Assembly: GCF_000721265.1 (NCBI RefSeq)
Contig: NZ_JOFZ01000009.1
Location: forward strand, 124,001-188,000
Source of the DNA: Streptomyces sp. NRRL F-5126
GTDB lineage: Bacteria > Actinomycetota > Actinomycetes > Streptomycetales > Streptomycetaceae
Length of the DNA: 64,000 nt
Reading direction: 5' to 3'
The position numbers and the translations under genes are program-made. Positions 32,516 through 44,149 of this stretch are shown one piece after another. The notes beneath the pieces are model-generated. The model saw nothing but the letters and a program-made list of their open reading frames with translations, was not told the origin of the DNA and searched no databases. Every line of letters starts with the position of its first letter. Position 1 is the first letter of the stretch.

Positions 32516-34516
32516 TCAGCCGAGCAGGCCGCCCAGCGGGCCGCCGCCGGAGGACGACCCTCCGGACGAGTCGCCGCCCGCGCCGCTGCCCGACGACGTC
32601 GGGCCGCCGGAGGACGACGACGAACCGCCGCTCGCCGTGGAGCCGCTCGTGGACGGCGCGGCGCCCTGGTTGCCCGCCCCTGACGGCGCCTGCTGCCGCT
32701 GCGTACGGGACGGGGCCTGCGCGCCGCCCGCGCTCTGGGTCTGCGTCGGCGAGCTGCCCTGCGTGGCGCCCGAGCCGCTGCCGCCCGTCGCGGCGGCGCC
32801 GGGGGTGTGGGCGGTTCCGTGGGTGCCGGCCGACGGGCCGTGCGAGTGGTGTGCGGACGGCGCCCCCGAAGGTGTGCCGCCCTTGCCGTGCGCGTCGGCA
32901 CTGGGCGATCCTGACGCGCTGCCGTGACTGGTCGAGTCCTGCGGCAGCGGCTCGCCCGGGAGCTGGTTCACCGGCGCGTGGTTGGGCCCGGGGACGGTCA
33001 CGACGCCGGAGGAGCGGACCGCGCCGCCGAGCACGGACCCGACGAGCATCGTCGTGCCGATGACGAGACCGGCGACGATGGTGCCCCTGCGCAGCACGTA
33101 GCGGCGCAGGTCGAGCAGGCTGGAGCGCGGGCCGAGCCTGCGCCAGGCGTCCCCCGCGAGCTTGCCGTCGACGGAGTAGACGGGGGCGCCGGCGATGATC
33201 AGCGGGGACCAGGCGGCCAGGTAGATGATGTCGGGCGCGTCGTACGCGGGGACGGTCTTCCAGCTGACGGTGACGAGCAGCGCGGCGGACAGCAGGGCGC
33301 CGAGCGAGGCGGCGACGCGCTGCCACAGGCCCAGGGCGGTCAGGACGCCGGCGACGATCTGCAGGAACGCGATGCTCAGGCCGGCACCGACGGGGTGGGA
33401 CAGCGCGAAGTCGCGGAGCGGTTCCGCGAGGGCCCACGGGTGCAGCGAGTTCAGCCACTTGACCATGGAGCCGCGCTCACCGCCGTCGAAGTAGACGGGG
33501 TCGCAGAGCTTGCCCATGCCGGCGTAGACGGAGATCAGGCCGAGGAAGACGCGCAGGGGCAGCAGGACGACGCCGAGGTTCATCCGGCGGCCGGGGAAGT
33601 ACGCGTGGCGGACAGCGCTCCCGCCGCGCGCGGCGCCCGTACGGACGCGGGCGCGTGAGCCGGTCTCGGTGAGCTCGTCGTCCTCGTCGTAGTCGTCGCC
33701 GCAGTCGGCGTATCCGGCGTAGTCGGCACGGTCGGTGTCTTCGTGGCCGGGACCGTCGGCGTAACGGGTGCGGTCGATGAGGTGGGTGGCGTCGTCCCCG
33801 TCGTCCTGGCCGCCGCCGTAGCGGGTGGTGCGCGGCTGGTCGTAAGCGCCGACGGCCTGCCTCATCGGGGGCAGGAGCGGCCCGTCGGAGCCGCCGCCGA
33901 GCACCGGGGTCGCCTGCGTCCTGTCGTCGACCTCGACGCGCGGGATGACCTGCGTGGCGCCCGCGTCGTAAGAGCCGCTCCCGTACGGGCCGCGCCTGTA
34001 GGAGCCCGTGTCGTAGGTGCCCGCGTCGTAGGAGCCCCTGTCGTACGCGCCGGTGTCGTAGGGGGCGGGGCGCTCGTGGCCACGGGGTGCGGGCGTGGCG
34101 GGCGTGGCGGCCGTCGTCGTGGCGTCGGCCGCGGCGGCGTCGGCCGAGGGGGCCGACACCGCACCGGAGTTGCGGACGGCCTGGAGGAGGCCGCTCGCGC
34201 CCGGGTCGCCCGGCTGCGACTTGCCGCTCCACACGACGGGCGCCTTGCGGCGCGCACCTCTCGCGGTGGCACCGCGCGCGGCCTCCGCACCGCCCATGGC
34301 GGGGATCCGCGCGGTCTCGGCCCCGCCCGCCCCGACCGGCAGACCACCGCGGGGCCCGGCCGCCCGGCGGGCGGCCGGGCGGCCGGGCGTCGCGAGCTTC
34401 ACGCGGAAGCTCGCGTGGTTCACGATGACCTGCGCGGGATCGCTGTCCACCTTGAGCATGCTCAGGGGCGGCTGATCCTCGAACCCGGACCCGGGCGTTC
34501 TGGTGTCCACACTCAT
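32516..34516 (-). CDS. DoxX-family membrane protein with long disordered flanks
   Basis: The 666-residue protein has three parts. Residues 1-300 are low-complexity, with Ala/Gly/Thr stretches and a Tyr/Asp/Gly repeat (DTGAYDRGSYDAGTYDTGSY). Residues about 305-490 are a four-helix DoxX module (RMNLGVVLLPLRVFLGLISV, GAGLSIAFLQIVAGVLTALG, ASLGALLSAALLVTV and DIIYLAAWSPLIIAG), with a further membrane helix near 505. The C-terminal 150 residues are Ser/Gly/Ala/Pro-rich and presumably outside the cell. DoxX proteins act in thiol or quinone redox at the membrane. The long tails are typical of Streptomyces versions. The ATG at 34516 is used. Confidence 0.8.
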   Translation of the reverse strand: MSVDTRTPGSGFEDQPPLSMLKVDSDPAQVIVNHASFRVKLATPGRPAARRAAGPRGGLPVGAGGAETARIPAMGGAEAARGATARGARRKAPVVWSGKSQPGDPGASGLLQAVRNSGAVSAPSADAAAADATTTAATPATPAPRGHERPAPYDTGAYDRGSYDAGTYDTGSYRRGPYGSGSYDAGATQVIPRVEVDDRTQATPVLGGGSDGPLLPPMRQAVGAYDQPRTTRYGGGQDDGDDATHLIDRTRYADGPGHEDTDRADYAGYADCGDDYDEDDELTETGSRARVRTGAARGGSAVRHAYFPGRRMNLGVVLLPLRVFLGLISVYAGMGKLCDPVYFDGGERGSMVKWLNSLHPWALAEPLRDFALSHPVGAGLSIAFLQIVAGVLTALGLWQRVAASLGALLSAALLVTVSWKTVPAYDAPDIIYLAAWSPLIIAGAPVYSVDGKLAGDAWRRLGPRSSLLDLRRYVLRRGTIVAGLVIGTTMLVGSVLGGAVRSSGVVTVPGPNHAPVNQLPGEPLPQDSTSHGSASGSPSADAHGKGGTPSGAPSAHHSHGPSAGTHGTAHTPGAAATGGSGSGATQGSSPTQTQSAGGAQAPSRTQRQQAPSGAGNQGAAPSTSGSTASGGSSSSSGGPTSSGSGAGGDSSGGSSSGGGPLGGLLG

Positions 34517-34912
34517 CTAACCGAGTGACCTGTCTTTAGGACACTGCCTTGACGAGCGGTATGTGTCCGAGACCCGTCAAGATCATCTATCACAGCAATG
34601 TGCCACAGCGGCCTCACAGCGACGAGTGTCGTATCGGATCGGTTGTCCGGGCGTCACTCTTCTCATGGAATTCTCATGTGGTGACCGGTCGCTCGTGAGG
34701 CCGCTCTCAGAAAGAGTGCCTAGAAATTGCCGAAAGACGGAGGGCTCTTGACCCGGAACTCTTGACCCGGCGCCGGGCCGGGGGGCGGCGGCCGGGCCGT
34801 GACTGCGGACGACGTGTGCGGGCCCGGGCCCAGGCCGGGTCAGGGCGGCCCGGGCCGGGCCTCCCGGGGCCCGCCCTCCGTGACATGTTCGTTCGTGAAG
34901 AAGGTGCGCACC
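34517..34912. other. Divergent intergenic region
   Basis: The 396 bases between the doxX and sulfotransferase genes begin with A/T-rich DNA (34517-34740) that should hold the doxX promoter. A 14-bp direct repeat follows (CTCTTGACCCGG at 34745 and 34759). The remainder to 34880 is almost pure G+C. AAGGTG lies before the sulfotransferase ATG. No gene is seen. Confidence 0.5.
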
Positions 34913-35752
34913 ATGCAGCCCAGCCAGACCGGAATGTGGGCGGTCGCCCGCAAGGCCCGCCGCAAGCTGGGCCGGGTGAAGGCTCGGGCGACGGGGCGGC
35001 CGGCGGCAGCGAGGGTGACGCCGAAGGGCAGCAGACTCGTCACGTCACCGGTTTTCGTGCTGTCGTCGGTGCGTTCGGGCTCGACGCTGCTGCGCGTGCT
35101 GCTCAACAGCCACCCGCTGATCCGCGCCCCGCACGAGATGCACCTGCGGACGCTGGAGGTGAAGCAGACGAAGGTGTACACCGAGAAGGCGATGAAGCAG
35201 CTCGGCCTCGACGGCGACGAGCTCGAACACCTCCTGTGGGACCGGATCCTGCACCGCGAGCTGTCGCACAGCGGCAAGGAGCTGATCGTCGACAAGACAC
35301 CGGGCAACGCGCTCATCTGGCGCAGGCTGCACGAGGCCTGGCCGGACGCGCGCTTCGTGTTCCTGCTGCGCCACCCGGCGTCGATGGTCAGCTCGCTGAT
35401 AAACGGGCGGCCCGACCGCGAGCTGGCGCAGACCGTCGCCGAGGTGAAGCAGTACGTGGACGCGGTGGAGGAGGCACGCGGCCAACTGCCGGGGCTCACG
35501 GTGCGCTACGAGGAACTGACCGAGAAGCCCACCGAAGTCACACAGGAGATCTGCGCGTTTCTCGGCGTGGAGTGGGACAGGCGCATGCTGAACTACGGAA
35601 AGCAGGAGCACGGCCCGTTCCAGGCGTTCATCGGCGACTGGAGCGACAACATCAAGTCGGGCAAGATCCAGCAGGCGCGGGAGTTGCCCAGGCCCGATGA
35701 GGTGCCGGACTCCTTGAAGGAGGTCACGCGCCACTGGGGATATGAATGCTGA
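34913..35752 (+). CDS. PAPS-dependent sulfotransferase family protein
   Basis: The 279-residue protein has the 5'-phosphosulfate loop FVLSSVRSGSTLLRVLLNSHP (S51 region) and the 3'-phosphate site in FVFLLRHPASMVSSLI. It should transfer sulfate from PAPS to a hydroxyl or amine of an unknown acceptor, perhaps a glycan given its partner. I start at the ATG at 34913, preceded by AAGGTG; a start at 34799 would add a Gly/Pro-rich stretch without family similarity. Its stop overlaps the GT2 start by seven bases, so the two enzymes are made together. Confidence 0.85.
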   Translation: MQPSQTGMWAVARKARRKLGRVKARATGRPAAARVTPKGSRLVTSPVFVLSSVRSGSTLLRVLLNSHPLIRAPHEMHLRTLEVKQTKVYTEKAMKQLGLDGDELEHLLWDRILHRELSHSGKELIVDKTPGNALIWRRLHEAWPDARFVFLLRHPASMVSSLINGRPDRELAQTVAEVKQYVDAVEEARGQLPGLTVRYEELTEKPTEVTQEICAFLGVEWDRRMLNYGKQEHGPFQAFIGDWSDNIKSGKIQQARELPRPDEVPDSLKEVTRHWGYEC

Positions 35753-37305
35753 GCAGTGAGAACGACCCGTCCGGCACGGCAGCCGCAGGCTCGCCGGAAG
35801 GCACGCCGGTGAAGGTCTCCGTGGTGGTCCCGGTCTACAACCCGGGTGCGGCGATGGACGAGTTGATCGCGTCGCTGCTGCGCCAGTCGATGCCTGCGGG
35901 CGAGTGGGAGGCCGTGTTCGTCGACGACGGTTCGACGGACGGCTCGGGCGACCGGCTCGACCGGCTCGCGGCGCAGCACCCCGGCTACATCAGGGTCGAG
36001 CACATCCCGAACTCCGGCTGGCCGTCCAGGCCGCGCAACATCGGCATCGACCTGGCGCGCGGCGAGTACGTGCAGTTCGCCGACCACGACGACTGGCTCG
36101 GCGACGAGGCGCTGCTGCGCATGTACGCCTACGGCCGGGAGAACGGCGCGGACGTCGTCGTCGGCAAGATGGCGGGCCGCGGCAGGAACGTGCCGCGCGA
36201 ACTGTTCCGCCGCGACCGCCCCGACGCGAAGCTGTCGAAGGACCCGCTGATCGACAGCCTGACGCCGCACAAGATGTTCCGCCGCGAGTTCCTGCTGGAG
36301 CACGGGCTGAGGTTCCCCGAGGGGAAGCGGCGGCTCGAGGACCACGTGTTCGTGACGGCGGCGTACTTCGCGGCGAAGCGCGTCTCGGTGCTGTCCGACT
36401 ACGTCTGCTACTTCCACGTCGCGCTGACGGACGCGTCCAACGCGGGGCTCAAGCGGTTCGACCCCGCGGGGTACTTCGGCAACCTCCGCGAGGCGCTGGA
36501 CATCGTGGACGCCCACACCGACCCCGGCGCGCTGCGCGACCGGCTGCACCGGCGCTGGCTGCGGGTCGAGATGCTGGGGCGCCTGACGTCCGCGAAGCAC
36601 CTGGCGGCGCCCGAGGAGTGGCGGCGCGCGTTCTTCCACGAGGTGCGCTCGGTACTGGTCGAACGGTTCGCGCCGGGCGTGGCCGCGGGGATGCCCGCGG
36701 CGCAGCGGGCGATGGTGTCACTGGTGGAGCAGGACCGGTTCGACGCGGTGCGGGAGCTGGCGCTGTGGGAGTCGGGCGTGCGCGCGAAGGCGACGGCCCG
36801 GGTGACGGGCCCGTCCCAGATCACGGTGGAGGGCGAACTGACCACCGCCGGCGGCGCGCCGATGACGTTCATGGCCGTGGACGGCAAGGACGTGCTGGCG
36901 CCGCCCGTCGACGGCATCCCGCCCGCGGCGCTCGACGTGACGAGCCGGGTGAAGTCGGCGCGTATGGACATCGTGGCACGGCGGCGCGGGGGCGGCGGCG
37001 AGGAGTTCTTCCTGCCGGGCGAGACGACGGTGACGCGCGTCCCGACCCCCGACGGAGGCTTCAGGCTGCGCCACAGGACGGTGGCGGGGCTGGCACCCGA
37101 CACGCTGAACTCGGGCAGGAACGCGGGCCGTTGGGAGCTGAAGGCGCGCATCGCCAGCTGCGGCTGGCAGAAGGACACGGAGCTGGCCGTGTCGCTGACG
37201 ATCGCGACGGACGGGGCGCCCCCTGTCCTGCGCAAGGGCTCGGGCACCCCGCTCATGACCCGCCTGAAGCGCAGGGCGCGCCGCCTGGCGGGCGGCAAGA
37301 GGTAG
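35746..37305 (+). CDS. Glycosyltransferase family 2 protein
   Basis: The 519-residue protein has a GT-A fold in its first 230 residues: VKVSVVVPVYNPGAAMDELI, VFVDDGSTDGSGDRLD, GWPSRPRNIGIDLARGEYV and the metal-binding FADHDDWLGDEAL. The C-terminal half (about 330-519) is a beta-rich region without a named family and ends in a basic tail (RLKRRARRLAGGKR). It transfers a sugar from a nucleotide donor, probably onto a surface or secreted glycan or teichoic-acid-like polymer. It is translationally coupled to the sulfotransferase gene, which suggests a sulfated glycan product. Confidence 0.87.
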   Translation: MLSSENDPSGTAAAGSPEGTPVKVSVVVPVYNPGAAMDELIASLLRQSMPAGEWEAVFVDDGSTDGSGDRLDRLAAQHPGYIRVEHIPNSGWPSRPRNIGIDLARGEYVQFADHDDWLGDEALLRMYAYGRENGADVVVGKMAGRGRNVPRELFRRDRPDAKLSKDPLIDSLTPHKMFRREFLLEHGLRFPEGKRRLEDHVFVTAAYFAAKRVSVLSDYVCYFHVALTDASNAGLKRFDPAGYFGNLREALDIVDAHTDPGALRDRLHRRWLRVEMLGRLTSAKHLAAPEEWRRAFFHEVRSVLVERFAPGVAAGMPAAQRAMVSLVEQDRFDAVRELALWESGVRAKATARVTGPSQITVEGELTTAGGAPMTFMAVDGKDVLAPPVDGIPPAALDVTSRVKSARMDIVARRRGGGGEEFFLPGETTVTRVPTPDGGFRLRHRTVAGLAPDTLNSGRNAGRWELKARIASCGWQKDTELAVSLTIATDGAPPVLRKGSGTPLMTRLKRRARRLAGGKR

Positions 37306-37762
37306 CCGCCCGGCGCCGCGCCGCGCCGTGGCGGCGCAGGCATCCGCGCCCCGGGCGCGCGGCGCTCCCGGCCGTCGGCACGCGAGCCTCGCGCTTCCGG
37401 GACACCGCCGAGGGCGCGGGCTGCGTTCACGGCCGCCGCCGAGGGCGCGGCCGTTGGCCGCGGGCCGGGGAGCCGCGGGCCCAGCGCCCACGGGTCCGCC
37501 TCTCGCTGCCCGGGCGGCGGTAGAGGCTCGGTTCGTGGTCCAGGCCCCCGCGGCCCGGGGCGGAACCCGCGGGGCAGGCCGCCTCCCGGGCCGGGCGGTC
37601 ACGGTGGCCCCGCCTCCCGCGGGTTGCGAACCGGCGGGGGCGTCTCCCGGACCTGCGGTCCGGTCGGCGACGGGCGCCCGGGCGTGGCCCGCGAGGACGC
37701 CACCGGGCGCGGTCAGGCCCGCCGTGCGCGGCCCGGCGCCGGGCGGCTCGCGGCCGGCGGAG
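37306..37762. other. Extremely G+C-rich spacer, no gene recognised
   Basis: This 457-base stretch lies between the convergent GT2 and rlmB genes. All frames are open by composition alone and none shows domain features. It contains GCCCCCGCGGCCCGGGGCGG (37544-37563), which recurs exactly in the spacer after ispF. No terminator hairpin stands out from the background of GC repeats. Confidence 0.5.
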
Positions 37763-38719
37763 TCAGGCCGTGCGCTTGCGGGCCGTTTCGTAGAGCACGA
37801 TGCCCGTCGCCACGCCCGCGTTGAGGGATTCGGCGCCGCCCGGCATCGGGATGCGCACCCTCAGGTCGCACGTCTCGCCGACCAGGCGCGACAGGCCCTT
37901 GCCCTCGCTGCCGATCACGATGGCCAGCGGGCCGTCGAGCGCCGCCACGTCCGCGATGTCGGCGTCGCCGTCCGCCGCGAGCCCGATGACCGTCAGGCCG
38001 GCCTTCTTGTACGCCTCAAGCGTGCGCGTCAGGTTCGTGGCGCGCGCCACCGGCGTGCGCGCGGCCGTGCCCGCCGAGGACTTCCAGGCGCCCGCCGTCA
38101 TCCCGGCCGCGCGGCGCTCGGGCACGACCACGCCGTGGCCGCCGAACGCCGACACCGAGCGGACGACCGCGCCCAGGTTGCGGGGGTCGGTGATGCCGTC
38201 GAGCACGACGACCAGGGGCTCCTCGCCGTCGTCGTACGCGGCGGCCGCGAGGTCGTCCGGGTGCGCGTACTCGTAGGCGGGGATCTGGAGGACGAGGCCC
38301 TGGTGGTTGAGGCCGCCGGTGAGCCGGTCGAGTTCGGGCCTCGACGCCTCCATCAGGTGGATGCCGCCCCGGTCGGAGGCGAGCTTCAGCGCGTCACGCA
38401 CCCGCTCGTCGTTGTCGATGTACTGCTGCACGTACAGGGTCGTCGCCGGCACACCGTCGCGCAGCGCCTCGAAGACGGGGTTGCGGCCCACGACCATCTC
38501 CGTGGAACCCTTGCCGCCTCGGCGCGCGCGCTGCGGGCGGCCCTGCTGCTGCCGGGCCTTCGCGTTGGCGATGCGGTTCTTCACATGGCCCTTACGGGCG
38601 GACGCGGGCGGCGTGGGGCCCTTGCCCTCGAGGCCGCGGCGCCGATTGCCGCCGCTGCCGACCTGCGCGCCCTTCTTCCCTGACGCGCGTCGGTTCCTGG
38701 GCTGGCTGTTCCCGGCCAT
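37763..38719 (-). CDS. rlmB: 23S rRNA (guanosine-2'-O)-methyltransferase RlmB
   Basis: The 318-residue SPOUT enzyme methylates the 2'-O of G2251 (E. coli numbering) in 23S rRNA. A basic, disordered N-terminus (about 1-75) precedes the substrate-binding domain ([16 protein letters not shown]). The trefoil-knot motifs are [20 protein letters not shown] (motif 1), [12 protein letters not shown] (motif 2) and [20 protein letters not shown] (motif 3). The ATG at 38719 begins [11 protein letters not shown]. It follows cysS in the same direction, the standard actinobacterial order cysS-rlmB. Confidence 0.93.
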   Translation of the reverse strand: MAGNSQPRNRRASGKKGAQVGSGGNRRRGLEGKGPTPPASARKGHVKNRIANAKARQQQGRPQRARRGGKGSTEMVVGRNPVFEALRDGVPATTLYVQQYIDNDERVRDALKLASDRGGIHLMEASRPELDRLTGGLNHQGLVLQIPAYEYAHPDDLAAAAYDDGEEPLVVVLDGITDPRNLGAVVRSVSAFGGHGVVVPERRAAGMTAGAWKSSAGTAARTPVARATNLTRTLEAYKKAGLTVIGLAADGDADIADVAALDGPLAIVIGSEGKGLSRLVGETCDLRVRIPMPGGAESLNAGVATGIVLYETARKRTA

Positions 38720-38849
38720 GGTGTGTCTGCCTACCTGTATTCGTGGGTCGCGTATGCGTGGGTCGCGTGGCGCGCACCGTACGCCGGTGCGCCGTCGTGG
38801 TGCTCGTGGTGCCTCTCCAGGGTACGGAACGCACGGCACCCCGGGGACC

Positions 38850-40250
<1,401 letters not shown>

Positions 40251-40624
40251 GGGGTTCAGAGTAGTGCGCGCGGGACGGTGCCCGGTGCGCGGTGACGCCT
40301 CGGGCGCCTGTCCTTGACGACACCCGCACCAATCGGCACGCGCCTCGCGGCCGCGAGCCCCGCGTGCGCGCCCCCGCCTGCGGCCGCGCTCCAGCCCAGG
40401 GCCCGCCACGCCCGGATCGGGCGCCCCACTGCGAGCGGCCACCCGCGGGGGTCGACGCGGCCCGGGCACACGGGCGCGACCCGAGGACGGACTCCCACAG
40501 CGTGCGGGCGCAGCCCGGGGCGGCGCGGCCGGGGCAGGCGTGGCCCGAGAACGGTCCGCCCCCGCGGCCCGGGGCGGGGCGGGCCCGGACCGGGCGTCGC
40601 GGGCACGGGCCTGCGGGCCGGGGG
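40251..40624. other. Extremely G+C-rich spacer, no gene recognised
   Basis: The 374 bases between ispF and cysS have a near-maximal G+C content and carry the same 20-bp element (40558-40577) as the spacer after rlmB. No gene or clear terminator is seen. Confidence 0.5.
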
Positions 40625-41110
40625 TCAGGCCGTGCGGGCCACCAGCGCCGTCGCGATCGCGGCGAGGCCCTCGCCCCGCCCCGTGAAGCCGAGCGCGTCC
40701 GACGTCGCGGCCGAGACGGACACCGGCGCGCCCGCCGCCTCGCTCAGTACCCTCTGCGCCTCGTCCCTGCGCTTGCCGATCTTGGGCCGTGGGCCGACGA
40801 CCTGCACCGCGACGTTGCCGATGGCGAAGCCCGCCTCGCGCACGATGCGCGCGGCCTCCGCCAGCAGCGCGAGGCCCGACGCGCCGGACCACTCGGGGCG
40901 GCCGGTGCCGAAGTGGGCGCCGAGGTCGCCGATGCCCGCGGCGGAGAACAGGGCGTTGCACGCCGCGTGGGCGACGACGTCCGCGTCCGAGTGGCCCGCG
41001 AGGCCGGAGCCCTCGCCCTCCCAGAGCAGCCCCGCGCACCACAGGGGGCGGCCCTCCTCGAACGCGTGGATGTCGGTGCCGATGCCGACCTGCGGCAGCT
41101 CAGAACTCAT
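40625..41110 (-). CDS. ispF: 2-C-methyl-D-erythritol 2,4-cyclodiphosphate synthase
   Basis: The 161-residue enzyme of the MEP isoprenoid pathway cyclises CDP-methylerythritol 2-phosphate. [27 protein letters not shown] and GDLGAHFGT contain the metal and substrate residues (D and H of DIH, H of HSDAD), and [18 protein letters not shown] closes the fold. The gene overlaps ispD by eleven bases, giving a coupled ispD-ispF unit typical of actinobacteria. Confidence 0.96.
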   Translation of the reverse strand: MSSELPQVGIGTDIHAFEEGRPLWCAGLLWEGEGSGLAGHSDADVVAHAACNALFSAAGIGDLGAHFGTGRPEWSGASGLALLAEAARIVREAGFAIGNVAVQVVGPRPKIGKRRDEAQRVLSEAAGAPVSVSAATSDALGFTGRGEGLAAIATALVARTA

Positions 41111-41846
41111 CGTTCGCGCGCCTCCTCGCCAGGACGGATTCCGCCAGCACCAGGTCGAGCGGCCTGGTCACCTTGAACGCCTCCTCGTGGCCGGGCACGA
41201 CCACCACGGGCGAGCCGAGCCGCTCGACCATGCCGGCGCAGTCGGTGGCGCCCTCGCCGGTGTGGCCGATCGTGTCGTGGGCGAGTTGCAGCACGCCGCG
41301 TTCGAACCCCTGCGGCGTCTGCACGGCCCGCAGCGTGGAACGGTCGGGTGTGGCGATCACCGGCTCGGGCACGCCGTCGCCGCGCGGCTCGACCTGCTTG
41401 ACGGTGTCGGCGAGCGGCAGCGCCGGCACGACCGCCTGGGCCCCCGCCCGCACGGTCTCGACGACGGCGTCCACGACGTCGACGGGGACGAGGGGGCGCG
41501 CGGCATCGTGGACGAGGACCGTCGTGATGCCGTCCGGCAGTGCCTTCAGGCCGAGCGCGACCGACTCCTGGCGGGTGTCGCCGCCGGGCACGACGACGTA
41601 GTCGGTGCGGTCGGGCAGCGGATGCGCGTCGAGGAGGTTCTTGACCTCGGTCGCGCCGTCGGACGGTGCGACCACGACGACGAGTTCGACGGCCCGGGAC
41701 GCCGCCATGGCGCGGACCGCGTGGATGAGCATGGGGGCGCCACCCAGCGCACGGAGCGCTTTGGGGGCGCCAGGGCCGAGCCGCACGCCACGGCCGGCGG
41801 CGGGGATCACGGCCGCTGTGCGGTGCGGACTGGCTTCGTCTGACAT
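41100..41846 (-). CDS. ispD: 2-C-methyl-D-erythritol 4-phosphate cytidylyltransferase
   Basis: The 248-residue enzyme activates methylerythritol phosphate with [27 protein letters not shown] is the CTP loop, [10 protein letters not shown] the conserved VHDAARP motif, and TPQGFERG and [12 protein letters not shown] complete the signature. The ATG at 41846 has CGGAG eight bases upstream. It lies downstream of carD in the same direction, separated by a 425-base spacer. Confidence 0.95.
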   Translation of the reverse strand: MSDEASPHRTAAVIPAAGRGVRLGPGAPKALRALGGAPMLIHAVRAMAASRAVELVVVVAPSDGATEVKNLLDAHPLPDRTDYVVVPGGDTRQESVALGLKALPDGITTVLVHDAARPLVPVDVVDAVVETVRAGAQAVVPALPLADTVKQVEPRGDGVPEPVIATPDRSTLRAVQTPQGFERGVLQLAHDTIGHTGEGATDCAGMVERLGSPVVVVPGHEEAFKVTRPLDLVLAESVLARRRANDEF

Positions 41847-42271
41847 CGGGTGAACTCCGGCAGGTTTGTATCCGCGACCGACCTGGGTATGGCCTGAGCG
41901 TGCCGGGCGCGGCGCCTTGACCGGACCCTTCCGTGACCGATGGTCGAGATCCGCCGCGCCGCCGCTGTGTGTGGAGGCGGCCGGGCTCAAGAACTCTGGC
42001 GGGAGACGGAAACGGGGGATGTACACCGGGTGTCGGACGGGGATGGGGCGTACGGACATGCCGCGGCGCCCGACAACACGACGGTGACGACGATCCACGG
42101 CGGCGCGGCCCTCCCGTAGGGAAGGCACATCGCTCGTCGCGTCACGCCGCCGACCCGTCGGTCAACGGGCACCACGGCACTTCACTTCACTGCTTGTCGC
42201 GAGTCACCGCGCGCAGCACTCACGCACGCATGACACGCACACCGGCGGGCAGGCGGCACCGCGTGGTGCAT
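41847..42271. other. Intergenic region between carD and ispD
   Basis: No gene is recognised in these 425 bases. The spacing is long enough for an ispDF promoter of its own. I see no dominant hairpin. Confidence 0.45.
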
Positions 42272-42754
42272 TCAGGACGCGAGGACCTCGTCGAGCAGAG
42301 CCTCGGCCTTGTCTTCGTTGGTGTTCTCCGCGAGGGCGAGCTCGCTCACCAGGATCTGACGCGCCTTGGCGAGCATGCGCTTCTCGCCGGCGGACAGCCC
42401 GCGCTCGCGCTCACGACGCCACAGGTCACGCACGACTTCCGCGACCTTGATGACATCGCCGGAGGCGAGCTTCTCGAGATTTGCCTTGTAGCGACGGGAC
42501 CAGTTCGTCGGCTCCTCGGCGTACGGTGCCCTGAGCACCTCGAAGACCTTGTCCAGCCCATCCTGACCGACCACATCGCGCACTCCGACGAACTCCGCAT
42601 TGTCCGCCGGTACGCGCACTGTCAAGTCGCCCTGAGCGACCTTGAGCACCAAGTAGGTCTTGTCCACGCCTTTGATCTGGCGAGTTTCGATGGCCTCGAT
42701 CAGCGCGGCCCCGTGATGGGGATAGACCACGGTGTCGCCAACCTTGAACGTCAT
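42272..42754 (-). CDS. carD: CarD/CdnL RNA polymerase-binding regulator
   Basis: The 160-residue protein has an N-terminal RNAP-interaction Tudor-like domain ([38 protein letters not shown]) and a helical C-terminal DNA-binding domain with the conserved tryptophan in [19 protein letters not shown]. CarD stabilises the open complex at rRNA and housekeeping promoters and is essential in mycobacteria. GGAAGGGG precedes the ATG. Its position upstream of ispD-ispF is conserved in actinobacteria. Confidence 0.96.
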   Translation of the reverse strand: MTFKVGDTVVYPHHGAALIEAIETRQIKGVDKTYLVLKVAQGDLTVRVPADNAEFVGVRDVVGQDGLDKVFEVLRAPYAEEPTNWSRRYKANLEKLASGDVIKVAEVVRDLWRRERERGLSAGEKRMLAKARQILVSELALAENTNEDKAEALLDEVLAS

Positions 42755-43453
42755 GTGACAGGTACCCCTTCCGTGGCTATCCAGGGTAACACGAGAATGC
42801 CTTCATCTGAATGGCGTTTTCGCAGGTCAGGCCGCATCTCGGGGCTTGACAACAACCATGCGGACGTGCTGCACCCAGCTTATGGAAGTGGGTATTCGCA
42901 GGTCATGGGCGCTGCGCGGGCGCACGGAAACGCCCCGGGCGGGCGGCGCACAACACTCGCCAAAGCGGCCGAATGCCCGCTTTTGTCTGTTTCGTGACGG
43001 CAAAGTTTCCACACTGTGTTCGACTTTCGGTGATCCATACGGGTGGCACGGAGATCATGTCCGTCCGCCCCGTGACGCCTGCGGGAGTTGCGGCGTACGG
43101 GACGCCGGCGGCGCATGTGACGGGCAACCGGCGCCGAATTCGATCACCGCGCTCGCCACCCGCGGGAAATCGACGGAATTCAGTGCGCACGGGGAAGCGG
43201 CCGGGAACATCTGGAAAATCGATCACCCGGTTTATGCGGAGGCACCGGCGAACCGGGAGATCAGCGACCGGAGCGGGGCACCGGACGCCGGACGGGGCGG
43301 GTCGGGTGCGGGGCCGCGACAACGGGTCGGTAACCTGAGGCCGCTGAGGCAGCTTTAGCCCGCGCTTACGCATGGGCACGGACGCGACGGCCGCCTCCCG
43401 CACGAACCGCACCGCACGTCCCATCCCCGTACGTCCAAGGAGATGCCGCCGCC
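42755..43453. other. Long divergent intergenic region
   Basis: The 699 bases between carD and the lipoprotein gene are less G+C-rich than the coding flanks, with A/T-rich segments near 42780-42860 and 42960-43060. Promoters for both divergent genes should lie here. Open frames cover most of it but lack the third-position bias of a gene, so I call none. AAGGAGAT precedes the lipoprotein start. Confidence 0.5.
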
Positions 43454-44128
43454 GTGAGCAGCAGCCTTCGACGCGGCTTCGCCGCGACTGCCCTTCTGTT
43501 CCCCCTCGCCGCGCTGGCCGCGTGCGGCGCGGGCACCACTGCGGAGACCAGCCAGATCGAGCCGGACAGCGCTGCCACCTCCGTGGGGGACATCAAGCTG
43601 CAGAACGTCACGGTGGTCACGCAGGCCAAGCCGGGCGCGGCCGGCCCTGCCGCCGTCACCGGCAAGATCTTCAACAACAGCAGGACGCCCCAGACCCTCC
43701 AGTCGATCCAGCTTCCCGGCACAAGCGCCGTCGTGAAGCTGTCGCCCGCCAAGGGCGCCGGCGCGGTGACGGTGCCCGCCAACGGCGCGGTGCAGCTCGG
43801 CGGCAAGGGCCAGGCGTCCGCGATGATCAAGAGCGGCCTCGCGACCACGAAGAACGGCAACGCCCAGAAGGTCGTCTTCACGCTCAGCAAGACCGGCGAC
43901 ATCGACGTGCGCGCCCTCGTCGTGCCGGCGACCGGCTACTACGGCAAGGTGGCCCCGTCGGCCAAGCCGACGCCCAGCGCCCCCGCGTCGCCCTCGGGCT
44001 CGCCCTCCTCGTCGGCCACGGGCTCCGCCACGCCGAACAGCTCCTCGTCGGCCACGGGCTCGACCTCGACGGGCGGATCGCCCTCGTCGTCGACGTCGGC
44101 CGGCGGCGGCTCCGGGATCACCGGCTGA
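43454..44128 (+). CDS. Secreted lipoprotein, PCuAC/DUF461-like
   Basis: The 224-residue protein has a lipoprotein signal ending in the lipobox LAAC (cysteine near residue 25). The following ~125 residues form a beta-sandwich-like domain (IKLQNVTVVTQAKPG, AAVTGKIFNNSRTPQTLQSIQLPG, GQASAMIKSG) similar to actinobacterial DUF461 copper-chaperone-like lipoproteins, but the Met/His copper ligands are not obvious. The tail is a Ser/Ala/Gly/Pro-rich low-complexity region of about 60 residues. The start is the GTG at 43454 with AAGGAGAT nine bases upstream. It is convergent with phoP. Confidence 0.8.
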   Translation: MSSSLRRGFAATALLFPLAALAACGAGTTAETSQIEPDSAATSVGDIKLQNVTVVTQAKPGAAGPAAVTGKIFNNSRTPQTLQSIQLPGTSAVVKLSPAKGAGAVTVPANGAVQLGGKGQASAMIKSGLATTKNGNAQKVVFTLSKTGDIDVRALVVPATGYYGKVAPSAKPTPSAPASPSGSPSSSATGSATPNSSSSATGSTSTGGSPSSSTSAGGGSGITG

Positions 44129-44149
44129 GCCCCCGGACAACGGACACAC

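Noticed and set aside
37328..38683. 451-codon plus-strand frame over the GC-rich spacer and rlmB
   Set aside because: It is open because of base composition; rlmB on the other strand carries all SPOUT motifs.
40314..41843. 509-codon plus-strand frame opposite ispF and ispD
   Set aside because: Both enzymes are identified on the minus strand with complete motifs; the plus frame has none.
42846..43358. 170-codon frame in the carD upstream region
   Set aside because: Third-position composition is not coding-like, the start lacks a ribosome site and the peptide resembles no protein.
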